Shown here piece by piece: positions 40,960 to 50,106 of a stretch of 64,000 nucleotides of DNA. This stretch comes from Mycobacterium sp. OTB74 (GTDB lineage: Bacteria > Actinomycetota > Actinomycetes > Mycobacteriales > Mycobacteriaceae), in the NCBI RefSeq assembly GCF_029892685.1, contig NZ_JARXVD010000001.1, positions 558,001-622,000 of the forward strand, given 5' to 3'. The position numbers and the translations under genes were made by a program. The stretch's first letter is position 1; each line of letters begins with the position of its first letter. A model generated the notes under the pieces. The model did no database searches. It worked only from the letters and a program-made list of their open reading frames with translations, and was not told the origin of the DNA.

Positions 40960-40992
40960 ATCTCAAAATATCGAACTGATATCTCAAAATAT
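40960..40992. promoter_or_regulatory. Direct repeats upstream of the MFS gene
   Basis: ATCTCAAAATAT occurs at 40960-40971 and 40981-40992, 21 bases apart (two helical turns). The second copy also forms a palindrome ATCTCA-AAATA-TGAGAT (40981-40997). The block is AT-rich in a GC-rich setting and lies 20 bases before the MFS start. It looks like a tandem operator or a promoter-proximal activator site. Confidence 0.55.
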
Positions 40993-41051
40993 GAGATTCA
41001 GTACCTATCGCGTCAGGTGCGGAGCGTGGTCGCGAAAAGATGTGACGCGAA

Positions 41052-41534
41052 CTAGCCGGCGACGTTGGTCCGCAGGTCGAAGATGAAATGCTGGCCGTCA
41101 TCGAGGGTTCCGTCAGGGCGTTGTCTGCGGTACAGCAGATCGACTTTCGAGAACCGCAGACTCACAGTCTCGGTGTATGGCGCAACTGCTTCGCCGTTCT
41201 GGGTGACGGCGGCGATAGTTACCTCACCGAGCTTGATTGTCAGATAGTCCTGCTGGTTGTCGCCCGCTCTGCGATGGCTGATGGTCGCCTCGTTGAGGTG
41301 CCGCCCGGTAGCGCATGCCAGCATTAGCACGGGTGTGGCTCTGTCGACCGTATGAACGATCACCAGTTCCTGAAACGCTGCCTTGCCCACGCCGGCACCA
41401 CCCCCGCCTGCCGGCCCGGACGCAGCGTGCGCGACGCCCCACGAGAACGACACCACGTCGATCTCGTCCACATGCCCGGCGTGGACCGATTCACCTTTGA
41501 TGTCACCGATTTTCGCGAAGATCTGTGTGGACAT
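41052..41534 (-). CDS. Hcp-like protein (type VI secretion tube family)
   Basis: The 160-residue product matches the Hcp/DUF796 family: MSTQIFAKIGDIKGESVHAGHVDEIDVVSFSWGV at the start, FQELVIVHTVDRATPVLMLACATG in the middle and SLRFSKVDLLY...GQHFIFDLRTNVAG at the end. Hcp normally forms the hexameric tube of type VI systems, but no other component (TssB/C sheath, VgrG, ClpV) is in the window, and mycobacteria are not known to have a type VI system. ATG 41534 matches the family start. The gene is divergent from the FAD oxidoreductase. Confidence 0.87.
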   Translation of the reverse strand: MSTQIFAKIGDIKGESVHAGHVDEIDVVSFSWGVAHAASGPAGGGGAGVGKAAFQELVIVHTVDRATPVLMLACATGRHLNEATISHRRAGDNQQDYLTIKLGEVTIAAVTQNGEAVAPYTETVSLRFSKVDLLYRRQRPDGTLDDGQHFIFDLRTNVAG

Positions 41535-41597
41535 GGGCCTACTTTCTGGGAGGACGGCGATTCTCATCGCCATTTCAATCAGATCGACACCGGGACA

Positions 41598-41621
41598 AAT
41601 AGAGTAGTGACCTACTCTATT
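41598..41621. promoter_or_regulatory. Palindromic operator-like site
   Basis: AATAGAGTA (41598-41606) and TACTCTATT (41613-41621) form a perfect 9-base inverted repeat around a 6-base spacer, the shape of a TetR- or MarR-type operator. It is 64 bases from the Hcp-like start and 65 bases from the FAD oxidoreductase start, so it could control both divergent genes. Confidence 0.7.
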
Positions 41622-41685
41622 CAGCTGATTCACAGACATCGCACACTTCCAGCGTCCTATAAGTCCAGCCCAGCAGGGGTGTGCC

Positions 41686-43083
41686 ATGGCGAAGCTCGGC
41701 GATCACGCGTTGGTCCTCGGCGGGAGTATCGGCGGTCTATTGGCGGCCAGAGTGCTCTCCGACTTCTACGGCTCGGTCACGGTCGTTGAACGCGACCAGC
41801 TGTCGGACGATTCCGCCAATCGCCGAGGTGTCCCACAGGGCCGGCATCCCCACGCCCTGCTGGCTCGCGGTGCGCAGACCATCAAGGCACTGTTTCCTGG
41901 GCTTCTCGATGACCTGGTCGCCGATGGCGTTCCGATGGGCGACGACGGCGACCTGTCGCGGTTCTACCTCGGTTACAGCGGACACGTGATGGTGCACTCG
42001 GGTACGGCGACTGGCGATCTCAATGAGATTGCGGTGTACCAGCCGAGCCGGCCGTTGCTGGAGTGTCACATCCGGCGACGGCTGCGGGCTCTGGAGAACG
42101 TGACGATCATCGACGGTCATGACGTCACCGACCTGACCGCGACGCCGGATCGGAGTCGTGTCACGGGTGCGTGGATTGTCGGACATGGCGGCGGCGTTGA
42201 GCGGGAATTGACGGCGGACCTCGTAGTGGATGCCATGGGCCGAGCGGCACATACCCCGGCAACCCTGGAGAAACTCGGCTACGGACGGCCGACCGAGGAT
42301 CGAATCGTCATGCAGACCACGTATGTGAGCCAAGCACTGCGGATTCCAGCGGGCACGGTCAAGTCGATGATGACCCTGATCACTCCGGCCCCCGGCCGGC
42401 CGACCGGGCTGGCTCTGTTCCGTTGCGAAAATGACGAATGGATTTTCACCGCGTACGGAATGGCAGGTCATGAACCGCCTCGCGACCTGCCCGGCATGCT
42501 GGCGTTCGTCCAGAAGTTCGCACCACCGGACGTGCTACCAGCCGTTCAGGCCGGTGAGCCGATAGGGCCAGTGATGCAACACCGGATGCCGTGCAGCCAG
42601 TGGCGAAGGTACGACAAGATGCGCCGATTCCCGGCGGGACTACTTGTCTGCGGCGACGCAATGTGCAGCTTCAACCCGATCTACGGGCAGGGCATGTCCG
42701 TGGCTGCGATGGATGCGATGGCGCTGCAGCACGCGTTGCGCAGCGGCACCACAAATCTGTCTCGACGTTACTTCCGGGCTGCCGCCAAAGCGATCGGTGT
42801 GGCGTGGGGCATGGGCGCGGGGTCTGACCTGGTGTTCCCGGAGGTCGAAGGACGCCGGACGCCGGCGATGCAACTCACGAACCGATTTATGCACCAGGTG
42901 TTGACGGCGGCCGAAACTGATCCCGCGGTGTTTACCCAGTTCGCCAGGGTCACCGGCCTCCTGGACGCGCCTACCAGGTTATTTCACCCGGCGTTCCTCT
43001 ACCGGGTTGCTGCCACGAATCGCCATCGCCGCCAACATGATTCGAGGTTGAAGCAAGCTGCTTTGACACCTTCGGTCGGATAA
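41686..43083 (+). CDS. FAD-dependent oxidoreductase (aromatic hydroxylase-type)
   Basis: The 465-residue product begins with a dinucleotide motif (VLGGSIGGLLAARVL), has PQGRHPHALLARG near residue 46 and CGDAMCSFNPIYGQGMSVAAMDA near residue 322, the second FAD motif of UbiH-like hydroxylases. Its ATG is 151 bases from the divergent Hcp-like gene, with a palindromic site midway. The next gene, an alpha/beta hydrolase, follows after 20 bases and may be co-transcribed. Substrate unknown. Confidence 0.82.
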   Translation: MAKLGDHALVLGGSIGGLLAARVLSDFYGSVTVVERDQLSDDSANRRGVPQGRHPHALLARGAQTIKALFPGLLDDLVADGVPMGDDGDLSRFYLGYSGHVMVHSGTATGDLNEIAVYQPSRPLLECHIRRRLRALENVTIIDGHDVTDLTATPDRSRVTGAWIVGHGGGVERELTADLVVDAMGRAAHTPATLEKLGYGRPTEDRIVMQTTYVSQALRIPAGTVKSMMTLITPAPGRPTGLALFRCENDEWIFTAYGMAGHEPPRDLPGMLAFVQKFAPPDVLPAVQAGEPIGPVMQHRMPCSQWRRYDKMRRFPAGLLVCGDAMCSFNPIYGQGMSVAAMDAMALQHALRSGTTNLSRRYFRAAAKAIGVAWGMGAGSDLVFPEVEGRRTPAMQLTNRFMHQVLTAAETDPAVFTQFARVTGLLDAPTRLFHPAFLYRVAATNRHRRQHDSRLKQAALTPSVG

Positions 43084-43103
43084 CCCGTGACAGGACATCG
43101 ACC

Positions 43104-43850
43104 ATGACAGTTGTTCTGGTGCATGGCAATCCGGAGAGTGCGGCAATCTGGGGGCCACTTATCGGCGAGCTCGGACGCGACGATGTCATAACGCTGTCGC
43201 CACCGGGATTCGGTGCGCCACTACCCGACGATTTCCCGGCGACTTTCCATGCCTACCGAGACTGGCTTGAAGCGCAATTGGAAGCGCTCGGCGAGCCGGT
43301 CGATCTGGTCGGGCACGACTGGGGCGGCGGCCATGTGTTGAACCTGGTGATGCATCGCCCGGAGCTCGTCCGCAGCTGGGTCAGCGACATCGTCGGCGTA
43401 CTCGACCAGGATTACGTCTGGCACGACCTCGCGCAGGTGTGGCAGACACCCGGCGAGGGTGAGCAGATGGTGGAGGACTTCCTGGGCGGCACACCCGAAG
43501 AGCGCGCCGCCTTGTATGCCACGGCCGGAATGCCGACGGATGTTGGACTGTTGATCGCCGAGGCTCAGGGACCGGATATGGGCCGCGCCATCTTGGCTCT
43601 GTACCGCTCGGCGCGTCAGCCCGCGATGGCCGAAGCCGGCCAGGCACTGGAGAACGCCCGGGCAAGGCCGGGCCTGTCTATCCTTGCCACTGACGATCCA
43701 TATGTAGGTTCCGAAGAGATTCGGCGCCGCGCTGCCGAGCGTGCCGGTGCCCGCACCGAAGTGCTCGACGGGCTCGGGCATTGGTGGATGGTTCAAGACC
43801 CGGCTCGCGGTGCTGAGGTCCTGACCCGATTCTGGGGCAGCCTGCACTAG
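43104..43850 (+). CDS. Alpha/beta hydrolase
   Basis: The 248-residue product has the oxyanion segment VLVHGNPE (residues 4-11), the nucleophile elbow GHDWGGGHV (D75), and a C-terminal histidine in LGHWWMVQDPA. An aspartate nucleophile recalls haloalkane dehalogenase or epoxide hydrolase rather than a serine esterase. It lies 20 bases after the FAD oxidoreductase, an arrangement seen in catabolic pairs. Exact activity is unassigned. Confidence 0.83.
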   Translation: MTVVLVHGNPESAAIWGPLIGELGRDDVITLSPPGFGAPLPDDFPATFHAYRDWLEAQLEALGEPVDLVGHDWGGGHVLNLVMHRPELVRSWVSDIVGVLDQDYVWHDLAQVWQTPGEGEQMVEDFLGGTPEERAALYATAGMPTDVGLLIAEAQGPDMGRAILALYRSARQPAMAEAGQALENARARPGLSILATDDPYVGSEEIRRRAAERAGARTEVLDGLGHWWMVQDPARGAEVLTRFWGSLH

Positions 43851-43899
43851 GTCCAGAGCTGACGCGAGCCCGTACTAGGGCCGCCACTAGGCTTTATCT

Positions 43900-44682
43900 A
43901 TGCGTCTAGGTCGAATTGCCAGTCCAGACGGTGTCGCTTTCGTGGTGATCGAGGGCGACCCGAACTCCGATGCGGTCTGCAAAGAGATCGCCGAGCAGTA
44001 CTTGTCCCGCAACCCCACCTTCACCGGCCGGTCCTGGCCGCTGGCCGGCGTCCGGCTACTGGCACCGGTCCTGGCCAGCAAGGTCATCTGCATGGGTAAG
44101 AACTACGCGGCGCATGCACGCGAGATGGGCAGCGAACCGCCGGAGGACCCGGTGATCTTCCTCAAGCCGAACACGGCAATCATCGGGCCGAACGTGCCGA
44201 TCCAGCTCCCGGCCAATGCCAACCCGGTGCACCACGAGGGCGAACTGGCGGTCGTCATCGAGCGTCCGGGCAAGGACATCCCCGCCGCCAAGGCCAAGGA
44301 CTACATCCTCGGCTACACCATCGCCAACGATGTGTCGGCGCGCGATCAGCAGAAGAAGGACGGCCAGTGGATGCGGGCCAAGGGGCACGACACCTTCTGC
44401 CCGGTCGGCCCCTGGATCGAGACTGCTGTCGATCCTTCGGATTTGGATATCCGCACCGAGGTCAATGGGCAGAAGCGGCAGGACAGCAACACCGCGCTGC
44501 TGCTGCATGACGTCGGCGCAATCATCGAGTGGGCCTCGGCCGTCATGACGCTGCTGCCGGGCGACCTCATTCTCACCGGAACCCCCGAGGGGGTCGGCCC
44601 GATCGAAGACGGCGACACTGTCGCCATCACCGTTGAGGGCATCGGCACTCTCTCCAATCCTGTTGTACGCAAAGGGAAATAA
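43900..44682 (+). CDS. Fumarylacetoacetate hydrolase (FAH) family protein
   Basis: The 260-residue product has [13 protein letters not shown], the [11 protein letters not shown] motif, the metal ligands in [12 protein letters not shown] and [20 protein letters not shown], and a [10 protein letters not shown] end. This is the FAH-type hydrolase/isomerase fold. M. tuberculosis Rv2993c is the counterpart upstream of the GluRS gene. Likely substrates are hydroxyhepta- or acylpyruvate-type compounds. It ends one base before gltX starts, so the two are probably co-transcribed. Confidence 0.88.
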   Translation: MRLGRIASPDGVAFVVIEGDPNSDAVCKEIAEQYLSRNPTFTGRSWPLAGVRLLAPVLASKVICMGKNYAAHAREMGSEPPEDPVIFLKPNTAIIGPNVPIQLPANANPVHHEGELAVVIERPGKDIPAAKAKDYILGYTIANDVSARDQQKKDGQWMRAKGHDTFCPVGPWIETAVDPSDLDIRTEVNGQKRQDSNTALLLHDVGAIIEWASAVMTLLPGDLILTGTPEGVGPIEDGDTVAITVEGIGTLSNPVVRKGK

Positions 44683-44683
44683 C

Positions 44684-46141
44684 GTGACTACACCTGTCCG
44701 GGTTCGCTTCTGCCCGTCGCCGACCGGCACCCCGCACGTCGGCCTGGTCCGCACCGCGCTGTTCAACTGGGCCTACGCCCGCCACACCGGCGGCGACTTC
44801 GTCTTCCGCATCGAGGACACCGACGCGGCCCGCGACAGCGAAGAGAGCTACAACGCCATTCTGGACGCGCTGCGCTGGCTCGGCCTGAATTGGGATGAGG
44901 GCCCTGAGGTCGGCGGTCCTTACGAGCCGTACCGGCAGTCGCAGCGTAGTGACCTGTACCGCGACGTCATCGCCAAACTGCTTGCTGCGGGCGAGGTTTA
45001 CCCGGCCTACTCCACTCCTGAAGAGGTTGAGGCGCGGCACATCGCGGCGGGCCGCAATCCCAAACTCGGCTACGACAACTACGACCGCGACCTCACCGAC
45101 GAGCAGCAGGCGGCATTCGAGGCCGGGGGCCGAAAGCCGGTGCTGCGCGTGCGGATGCCTGACGAAGACATCAGCTGGACCGACCTGGTACGGGGCGAGA
45201 CCACCTTCGCCGCCGGGGTGGTCCCGGACTTCGCGATCACCCGCGCCAGCGGAGATCCGTTGTACACCTTGGTCAATCCGGTCGATGATGCGTTGATGAA
45301 GATCACGCATGTGCTGCGCGGCGAGGACCTGCTGCCCTCGACGCCTCGGCAGATTGCGTTGTACCAGGCCCTGATTCGCATCGGCGTGGCAGATGCGGTG
45401 CCCCAATTCGCCCATCTGCCCAGTGTTCTGGGCGACGGCAACAAGAAGCTGTCCAAGCGCGATCCACAGTCCAACCTGTTCCTGCACCGCGACCGCGGCT
45501 TCATCCCAGAGGGTCTACTGAACTACCTGGCACTGCTGGGCTGGGGTATCGCCGAAGACAACGACATCTTCAGCCTCGACGAGATGGTGGCTACCTTCGA
45601 TGTAGCCAACGTCAACTCGAATCCGGCGCGCTTTGACCAGAAGAAGGCCGATGCCATCAACGCCGAGCACATCCGACGGCTGGCCTCTGAGGATTTCGCC
45701 GCCCGGCTGCGGGCGTACCTGGATCAGCATGGCCACGACACCACATTGGACGACAAGGGGTTCGCGGAGGCGGCCGCGCTGATCCAGACCCGCATTGTGG
45801 TGCTCGGCGACGCCTGGGACTTGCTGAAGTTCTTCAACGACGACGCCTACGTCATCGACGAGAAGTCCGCGGCCAAGGAACTCAAGGAGGACGCGGCGCC
45901 GGTGCTGGACGCCGCGCTGAGCGCCCTGGAAGCAGTCGGGGAGTGGAACACCGCCAACATCGAAGCTGCGCTCAAGGCGTCGCTGCTGGACGGTTTGGAG
46001 CTCAAGCCCCGCAAGGCCTTCGGACCCATCCGTGTCGCGGTCACCGGCGCGGCCATCAGTCCGCCACTGTTCGAGTCGATGGAACTGCTCGGCGCACAGC
46101 GCAGTCTGGACCGGCTGCGCGCTGCGCGGGCGGTGCTGTGA
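44684..46141 (+). CDS. gltX: Glutamyl-tRNA synthetase
   Basis: GltX attaches glutamate to tRNA-Glu and, in bacteria lacking GlnRS, also to tRNA-Gln for later transamidation by GatCAB. The 485-residue class I enzyme starts [25 protein letters not shown], with the HIGH-like HVGL, has RIEDTD, a KLSKR signature (KMSKS-type) near residue 255, and the anticodon-binding end. GTG 44684 is chosen over an extension overlapping the previous gene. The tRNA-Gln and tRNA-Glu genes follow within 350 bases. Confidence 0.96.
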   Translation: MTTPVRVRFCPSPTGTPHVGLVRTALFNWAYARHTGGDFVFRIEDTDAARDSEESYNAILDALRWLGLNWDEGPEVGGPYEPYRQSQRSDLYRDVIAKLLAAGEVYPAYSTPEEVEARHIAAGRNPKLGYDNYDRDLTDEQQAAFEAGGRKPVLRVRMPDEDISWTDLVRGETTFAAGVVPDFAITRASGDPLYTLVNPVDDALMKITHVLRGEDLLPSTPRQIALYQALIRIGVADAVPQFAHLPSVLGDGNKKLSKRDPQSNLFLHRDRGFIPEGLLNYLALLGWGIAEDNDIFSLDEMVATFDVANVNSNPARFDQKKADAINAEHIRRLASEDFAARLRAYLDQHGHDTTLDDKGFAEAAALIQTRIVVLGDAWDLLKFFNDDAYVIDEKSAAKELKEDAAPVLDAALSALEAVGEWNTANIEAALKASLLDGLELKPRKAFGPIRVAVTGAAISPPLFESMELLGAQRSLDRLRAARAVL

Positions 46142-46230
46142 CGGGGCGGTTGGTAAAAGCACCCCGAAATGTTTGGTAGTCTTCTCGTCGGCCCGAAAAG
46201 CGAAGCGCGGTTCTTCCCCGCCGAGCGGAT

Positions 46231-46270
46231 CAGGTCAAAGAATGCCCCTGACCTGCGGTGATCGGCATTC
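46231..46270. repeat. Overlapping inverted repeats upstream of tRNA-Gln
   Basis: CAGGTCA (46231-46237) faces TGACCTG (46249-46255), and GAATGCC (46240-46246) faces GGCATTC (46264-46270). The two dyads interleave and exclude each other. The block ends two bases before the tRNA-Gln gene, where a processing or promoter element would lie. The function is unknown. Confidence 0.4.
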
Positions 46271-46272
46271 AA

Positions 46273-46344
46273 TGGGGTATGGTGTAATTGGCAACACTAG
46301 GGATTCTGATTCCCTCATTCTAGGTTCGAGTCCTGGTACCCCAG
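46273..46344 (+). tRNA. tRNA-Gln (anticodon CUG)
   Basis: The 72-base gene has a TGGGGTA/TACCCCA acceptor stem, a D-arm with GGTGTAATTGGCAACAC, an anticodon loop TTCTGAT with CTG, and a T-loop TTCGAGT. The discriminator is G, as in other tRNA-Gln. CCA is not encoded. It follows gltX and precedes tRNA-Glu. Confidence 0.95.
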
Positions 46345-46405
46345 CTGCCGGAGCGATTAGGTCGGCAAAGCTCACCTGAGCTATGCTGACGCTCCGGAAG
46401 TTCTA

Positions 46406-46478
46406 GCCCCCGTCGTCTAGCGGCCTAGGACGCCGCCCTCTCACGGCGGTAGCGTGGGTTCGAATCCCATCGGGGGTA
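46406..46478 (+). tRNA. tRNA-Glu (anticodon CUC)
   Basis: The 73-base gene has a GCCCCCG/CGGGGGT acceptor stem, D-loop TCTAGCGGCCTAGGAC, an anticodon stem GCCGCC-CTCTCAC-GGCGG with CTC in the loop, and a GTTCGAATC T-loop. The discriminator is A and CCA is not encoded. It is 61 bases after tRNA-Gln and is followed by a terminator. Confidence 0.95.
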
Positions 46479-46489
46479 CAGAAATTGGT

Positions 46490-46530
46490 AACGGGGTCCC
46501 AGTACGGGGTCCCGTTATTTATTCTTTTCA
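46490..46530 (+). terminator. Terminator after the tRNA genes
   Basis: AACGGG (46490-46495) pairs with CCCGTT (46511-46516), continued by GTCCC (46496-46500) with GGGGT (46506-46510, two G-U pairs) around the loop AGTAC. A T-rich run follows (46515-46530). It would end the gltX-tRNA transcription. Confidence 0.7.
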
Positions 46531-46531
46531 G

Positions 46532-46984
46532 GTGAAATTCTCCAAGCATTCGATGGTGCGCGGTGCGTTGCTGGGGGTTGTCGGTTTTGCGGCCGGGATG
46601 GCTATTTCGTGGCCGGCAGATGCCGATACCTATGCTGTGGGGGATTTCGCATCCCCGTCAGGCAACATCGCCTGCGCAATTTCCAACAACTGGCCCACTC
46701 CGTCGGTCCGGTGCGATGTGAAAGACATCACCTTCGCCCCGCCGCCGCGGCCCGCCGACTGCAACGGAGCCTGGGCCCATAGCGCAGACTTGAGCCTCGG
46801 GGGTATGCCCCATTTCCGGTGCATCTCCGATTCGGAGGATTACACCGCCTTCACGCTGCCGTATGGCAGTCACACCGCCGTCGGGCCGTTCGACTGTGCC
46901 AGTGGCCAAGACGGGGTCCGGTGCGTTGACACCACGACCAATCGCGGGTTCCGGCTGTCCCGCGATTCGTACGACTTCTTCTGA
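46532..46984 (+). CDS. Small secreted protein with cysteine pairs, unknown
   Basis: The 150-residue product has a signal-peptide-like start (KHSMVRGALLGVVGFAAGMAIS, cleavage near residue 28-30) and a mature part with four or more cysteines (NIACAI, VRCDVKD, ADCNGAW, FRCISDS, PFDCASG, VRCVDTT), so disulfides are likely. The repeated form SGNIACAI...VRCD...ADCNGAW recalls small exported mycobacterial domains of the DUF6636 kind. GTG 46532 or ATG 46553 are possible starts; an upstream frame overlaps tRNA-Glu and is rejected. Confidence 0.6.
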   Translation: MKFSKHSMVRGALLGVVGFAAGMAISWPADADTYAVGDFASPSGNIACAISNNWPTPSVRCDVKDITFAPPPRPADCNGAWAHSADLSLGGMPHFRCISDSEDYTAFTLPYGSHTAVGPFDCASGQDGVRCVDTTTNRGFRLSRDSYDFF

Positions 46985-46987
46985 GAG

Positions 46988-47689
46988 TTACAACCGCTTC
47001 GTCAGAGCCTCGGCGGCAGCGAGTAGGTCGCTGGCCCACCGTACGCCGGGACGTCGGCCCATGCGGTCGATGGGCCCGGATACCGACACCGCTGCGACCA
47101 CCGCGCCACGGCTGTCGCGCACCGGCGCCGAGACGCTGGCGACCCCGGGCTCGCGTTCGGCGGCGCTCTGCGCCCAGCCGCGTCGGCGCACCTCGGCCAG
47201 CGTTCGGTCGGTGAACTTCGCGTTGGGCAGCGCGGCCTCCTGGGTTGCGTTGTCGCTGAACGCCAGCAGCACCTTGGCCCCTGAACCCGCGGTCATCGGC
47301 AGCCGCGTCCCGACCGGCACGGTGTCCCGCAGTCCGGCGGGCGGCTCAAGCGCCATCACGCACACCCGCGACATGCCTTCGCGACGATAGAGCTGCACGC
47401 TTTCTCCGGTGATCTCACGCAACCGGGGCAGCACTGCTGCAGCTGCGATCAGCAGTGGATCGTTGACCTGGCCGGCTAGTTCGGTCAGCGCGGGTCCCAG
47501 TCGCCACCGGCCTTCGTTGTCGCGGGCCAATAGCCGGTGCACCTCCAGGCCTGCGGCCAGTCGGTGTGCGGTGGCCCGCGGGAGCCCGGTGCGTTCACAG
47601 AGTTCGGCCAGCCCGCACGGTGACTCAGCCACTGAATGCAGCACACCCACCGCTTTGTCGAGGACGCCGATGCCGCTATCCTGTCTCAC
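46988..47689 (-). CDS. IclR-family transcription regulator (LtbR/NdgR-like)
   Basis: The 233-residue product has an N-terminal winged HTH ([39 protein letters not shown]) and an IclR effector domain ([17 protein letters not shown]-type, [15 protein letters not shown]). M. tuberculosis Rv2989 has the same size and is divergent from leuC. Relatives in C. glutamicum (LtbR) and Streptomyces (NdgR) control leuCD, so the same role is likely. GTG start 47689 overlaps the dyad noted upstream of leuC. Confidence 0.88.
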   Translation of the reverse strand: MRQDSGIGVLDKAVGVLHSVAESPCGLAELCERTGLPRATAHRLAAGLEVHRLLARDNEGRWRLGPALTELAGQVNDPLLIAAAAVLPRLREITGESVQLYRREGMSRVCVMALEPPAGLRDTVPVGTRLPMTAGSGAKVLLAFSDNATQEAALPNAKFTDRTLAEVRRRGWAQSAAEREPGVASVSAPVRDSRGAVVAAVSVSGPIDRMGRRPGVRWASDLLAAAEALTKRL

Positions 47690-47719
47690 AAGGAGATACT
47701 AACGTCTCGAATAGTGAGA
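47684..47719. promoter_or_regulatory. Nested inverted repeats between iclR and leuC
   Basis: TCTCAC (47684-47689) mirrors GTGAGA (47714-47719), and GAGA (47693-47696) mirrors TCTC (47705-47708); both dyads centre near 47701. The outer left arm overlaps the start of the IclR gene. This fits an operator for an IclR dimer of dimers that could control leuCD and its own gene. Confidence 0.55.
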
Positions 47720-47815
47720 TGCGAAAAGAAACCCCGCGGACAGCCCCGGCGCGGAGAATCGGTGATATCTCCCAGCGAAACGTGCGAAAGCTCGTGGAAG
47801 GAAAACCTGAGCGTC

Positions 47816-49276
47816 ATGACAAACAAGCCACGCACTGCGCCCGATGGTGCGGCCCGCACGATGGCCGAAAAGGTCTGGGCCGACCACGTTGTGGTCCAAG
47901 GCGCCGGTGAGGGCGCGGCCCGCGAACCCGACTTGATCTACATCGACCTGCATCTGGTGCACGAGGTCACCAGCCCGCAGGCGTTCGACGGTCTGCGGAT
48001 GGCCGGGCGGCCGGTTCGCCGCCCAGACCTGACCATCGCCACTGAGGACCACAACGTCCCGACAATCGACATCGACAAACCGATCGCAGATCCGGTGTCG
48101 CGCACTCAGGTTGAGACGCTCCGGCGCAACTGCGAGGAATTCGGGGTACGACTGTTCCCGATGGGCGACTCCCAGCAGGGCATCGTGCACATCATCGGCC
48201 CGCAGCTGGGCCTGACCCAGCCCGGCATGACGGTGGTGTGCGGCGACAGCCACACGTCCACCCACGGCGCGTTCGGCGCCATTGCGATGGGTATCGGCAC
48301 CTCGGAGGTCGAGCACGTGCTGGCCACCCAGACGCTGCCGCTCAAGCCGTTCAAGACCATGGCGGTCAACGTCGACGGTGTGCTGCCCGCAGGCGTCAGC
48401 GCCAAGGACATCATCTTGGCCGTCATCGCCAAGATCGGCACCGGCGGCGGACAGGGTCACGTCATCGAATACCGCGGCAGTGTCATCGAATCGCTGTCGA
48501 TGGAAGGCCGGATGACCATCTGCAACATGAGCATCGAAGCCGGCGCCCGGGCCGGCATGGTGGCTCCCGACCAGACCACGTTCGACTACCTGAAGGGCCG
48601 TCCGCACGCCCCGCAGGGCGCGGAATGGGATGCGGCCGTGGCGGCCTGGAGCGCGCTGCGCACCGACGAGGGCGCCGAATTCGACACCGAGGTGTTCCTC
48701 GATGCGGCCGATTTGAGCCCGTTCGTCACGTGGGGCACCAACCCCGGCCAGGGTGTGCCGCTGGGCGGCAACGTGCCTGACCCCGAACTGATCTTCGATG
48801 AGGGCGAGCGCCAGGCGGCCGAAAAGGCGTTGGCCTACATGGACCTTCGGGCCGGAACACCGATGCGTGAGATCGCCGTCGACACCGTCTTCGTGGGCTC
48901 GTGCACCAACGGCCGCATCGAAGATCTGCGTGTGGTGGCCGACGTGCTGCGCGGCCGCAAGGTCGCGGAGGGCCTCCGGATGCTGATCGTGCCCGGCTCC
49001 ATGGCGGTGCGTGCCCAGGCCGAATCAGAAGGGCTGGGCGAGGTTTTCACCGCTGCCGGCGCGGAGTGGCGTCAGGCCGGTTGCTCGATGTGTCTGGGGA
49101 TGAACCCCGATCAACTGGCGCCGGGCGAACGCAGCGCCTCGACGTCCAACCGTAATTTCGAGGGCCGCCAAGGCAAGGGCAGTCGTACCCACCTGGTCTC
49201 GCCCGCCGTCGCCGCCGCCACCGCGGTGCGCGGAACCCTGTCCTCACCCTCCGACTTGAGCCCTGTTCTGAGCTAG
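47816..49276 (+). CDS. leuC: 3-isopropylmalate dehydratase large subunit
   Basis: LeuC and LeuD isomerise 2- to 3-isopropylmalate with a 4Fe-4S cluster. The 486-residue product has [32 protein letters not shown] and [14 protein letters not shown], with the cluster cysteines in CTNG and SMCLGMN near residue 420. ATG 47816 has a GAAAGG-like site upstream; earlier in-frame starts reach 47636 but overlap the operator region. It is followed by leuD after 12 bases. Confidence 0.95.
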   Translation: MTNKPRTAPDGAARTMAEKVWADHVVVQGAGEGAAREPDLIYIDLHLVHEVTSPQAFDGLRMAGRPVRRPDLTIATEDHNVPTIDIDKPIADPVSRTQVETLRRNCEEFGVRLFPMGDSQQGIVHIIGPQLGLTQPGMTVVCGDSHTSTHGAFGAIAMGIGTSEVEHVLATQTLPLKPFKTMAVNVDGVLPAGVSAKDIILAVIAKIGTGGGQGHVIEYRGSVIESLSMEGRMTICNMSIEAGARAGMVAPDQTTFDYLKGRPHAPQGAEWDAAVAAWSALRTDEGAEFDTEVFLDAADLSPFVTWGTNPGQGVPLGGNVPDPELIFDEGERQAAEKALAYMDLRAGTPMREIAVDTVFVGSCTNGRIEDLRVVADVLRGRKVAEGLRMLIVPGSMAVRAQAESEGLGEVFTAAGAEWRQAGCSMCLGMNPDQLAPGERSASTSNRNFEGRQGKGSRTHLVSPAVAAATAVRGTLSSPSDLSPVLS

Positions 49277-49288
49277 GAGCGCATCATC

Positions 49289-49882
49289 ATGGATTCTTTC
49301 CACACCCACACCGGGATCGGCGTTCCGCTGCGTCGGTCCAATGTCGACACCGACCAGATCATCCCGGCGGTGTACCTGAAGCGCGTCACCCGAACGGGTT
49401 TCGAGGACGGTCTGTTCGCGTCCTGGCGAACCGATCCGTCGTTCATTCTCAATCTGCCGCCGTTCGACAAAGGCTCGGTATTGGTCGCCGGACCCGATTT
49501 CGGCACCGGCTCATCTCGCGAGCACGCGGTCTGGGCATTGATGGATTACGGCTTCCGGGTCGTGATCTCGTCGCGTTTCGCCGATATTTTTCGCGGCAAT
49601 GCGGGCAAGGCGGGACTTCTCGCCGCAGAAGTTTCTCAGGACGATGTCGAACTGCTTTGGAAGCTGATCGAGCAGCATCCGGGACTGGAAATCACTGTGA
49701 ATCTTCAAGATCGGAATTTGACCGCGGGAACCACGGTGTTGCCGTTCAGGATTGACGATTACACCGCGTGGCGGTTGCTCGAGGGACTCGACGATATAGG
49801 CCTTACGCTGCGGAAACTCTCGGAAATTGAAGCATTCGAGGCGACCCGTCCGGCCTTCAAACCGCGGACGCTGCCAGCCTGA
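49289..49882 (+). CDS. leuD: 3-isopropylmalate dehydratase small subunit
   Basis: The 197-residue subunit carries the swivel domain with substrate-binding residues: [30 protein letters not shown] and RNGLL-type F-GNA-KAGLL. It starts at ATG 49289, 12 bases after leuC, so both are one unit. A small hairpin (AGCTG/CAGCT) follows the stop, but a strong terminator is not visible. Confidence 0.95.
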   Translation: MDSFHTHTGIGVPLRRSNVDTDQIIPAVYLKRVTRTGFEDGLFASWRTDPSFILNLPPFDKGSVLVAGPDFGTGSSREHAVWALMDYGFRVVISSRFADIFRGNAGKAGLLAAEVSQDDVELLWKLIEQHPGLEITVNLQDRNLTAGTTVLPFRIDDYTAWRLLEGLDDIGLTLRKLSEIEAFEATRPAFKPRTLPA

Positions 49883-50030
49883 CAAAGCTGTTCTGCAGCT
49901 CATTTGAGCCCAGTTGGGGCCCGAATCCCTACCCCCGCAACCGGGTTCTAGAACCTACGAACCAGCTCCCAAGTGGGCCAACCGGATTGCCGCGGCAGGG
50001 CCTAGCTATGCCCGAAATTGGGCGTGGTTC

Positions 50031-50060
50031 TTGGAAATTGCGGGGTGGTGGGATTACCGT
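50031..50060 (+). promoter_or_regulatory. Candidate hupB promoter
   Basis: TTGGAA (50031-50036) and TACCGT (50055-50060) are 18 bases apart, a fair housekeeping match. Transcription would start near 50067, giving a leader of about 40 bases with a GGAGG site before the ATG. Confidence 0.35.
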
Positions 50061-50106
50061 GTGCATTAGTCGGTCCACCCAGGGCCACTGAATTCGGAGG
50101 TTTTGG

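Noticed and set aside
41052..41534. Evidence for a type VI secretion cluster
   Set aside because: Only the Hcp-like gene is present; no sheath, spike or ATPase gene occurs in this window.
46454..46531. Upstream in-frame start for the small secreted protein
   Set aside because: The extension begins inside tRNA-Glu and runs through its terminator, so a start at 46532 or 46553 is more plausible.
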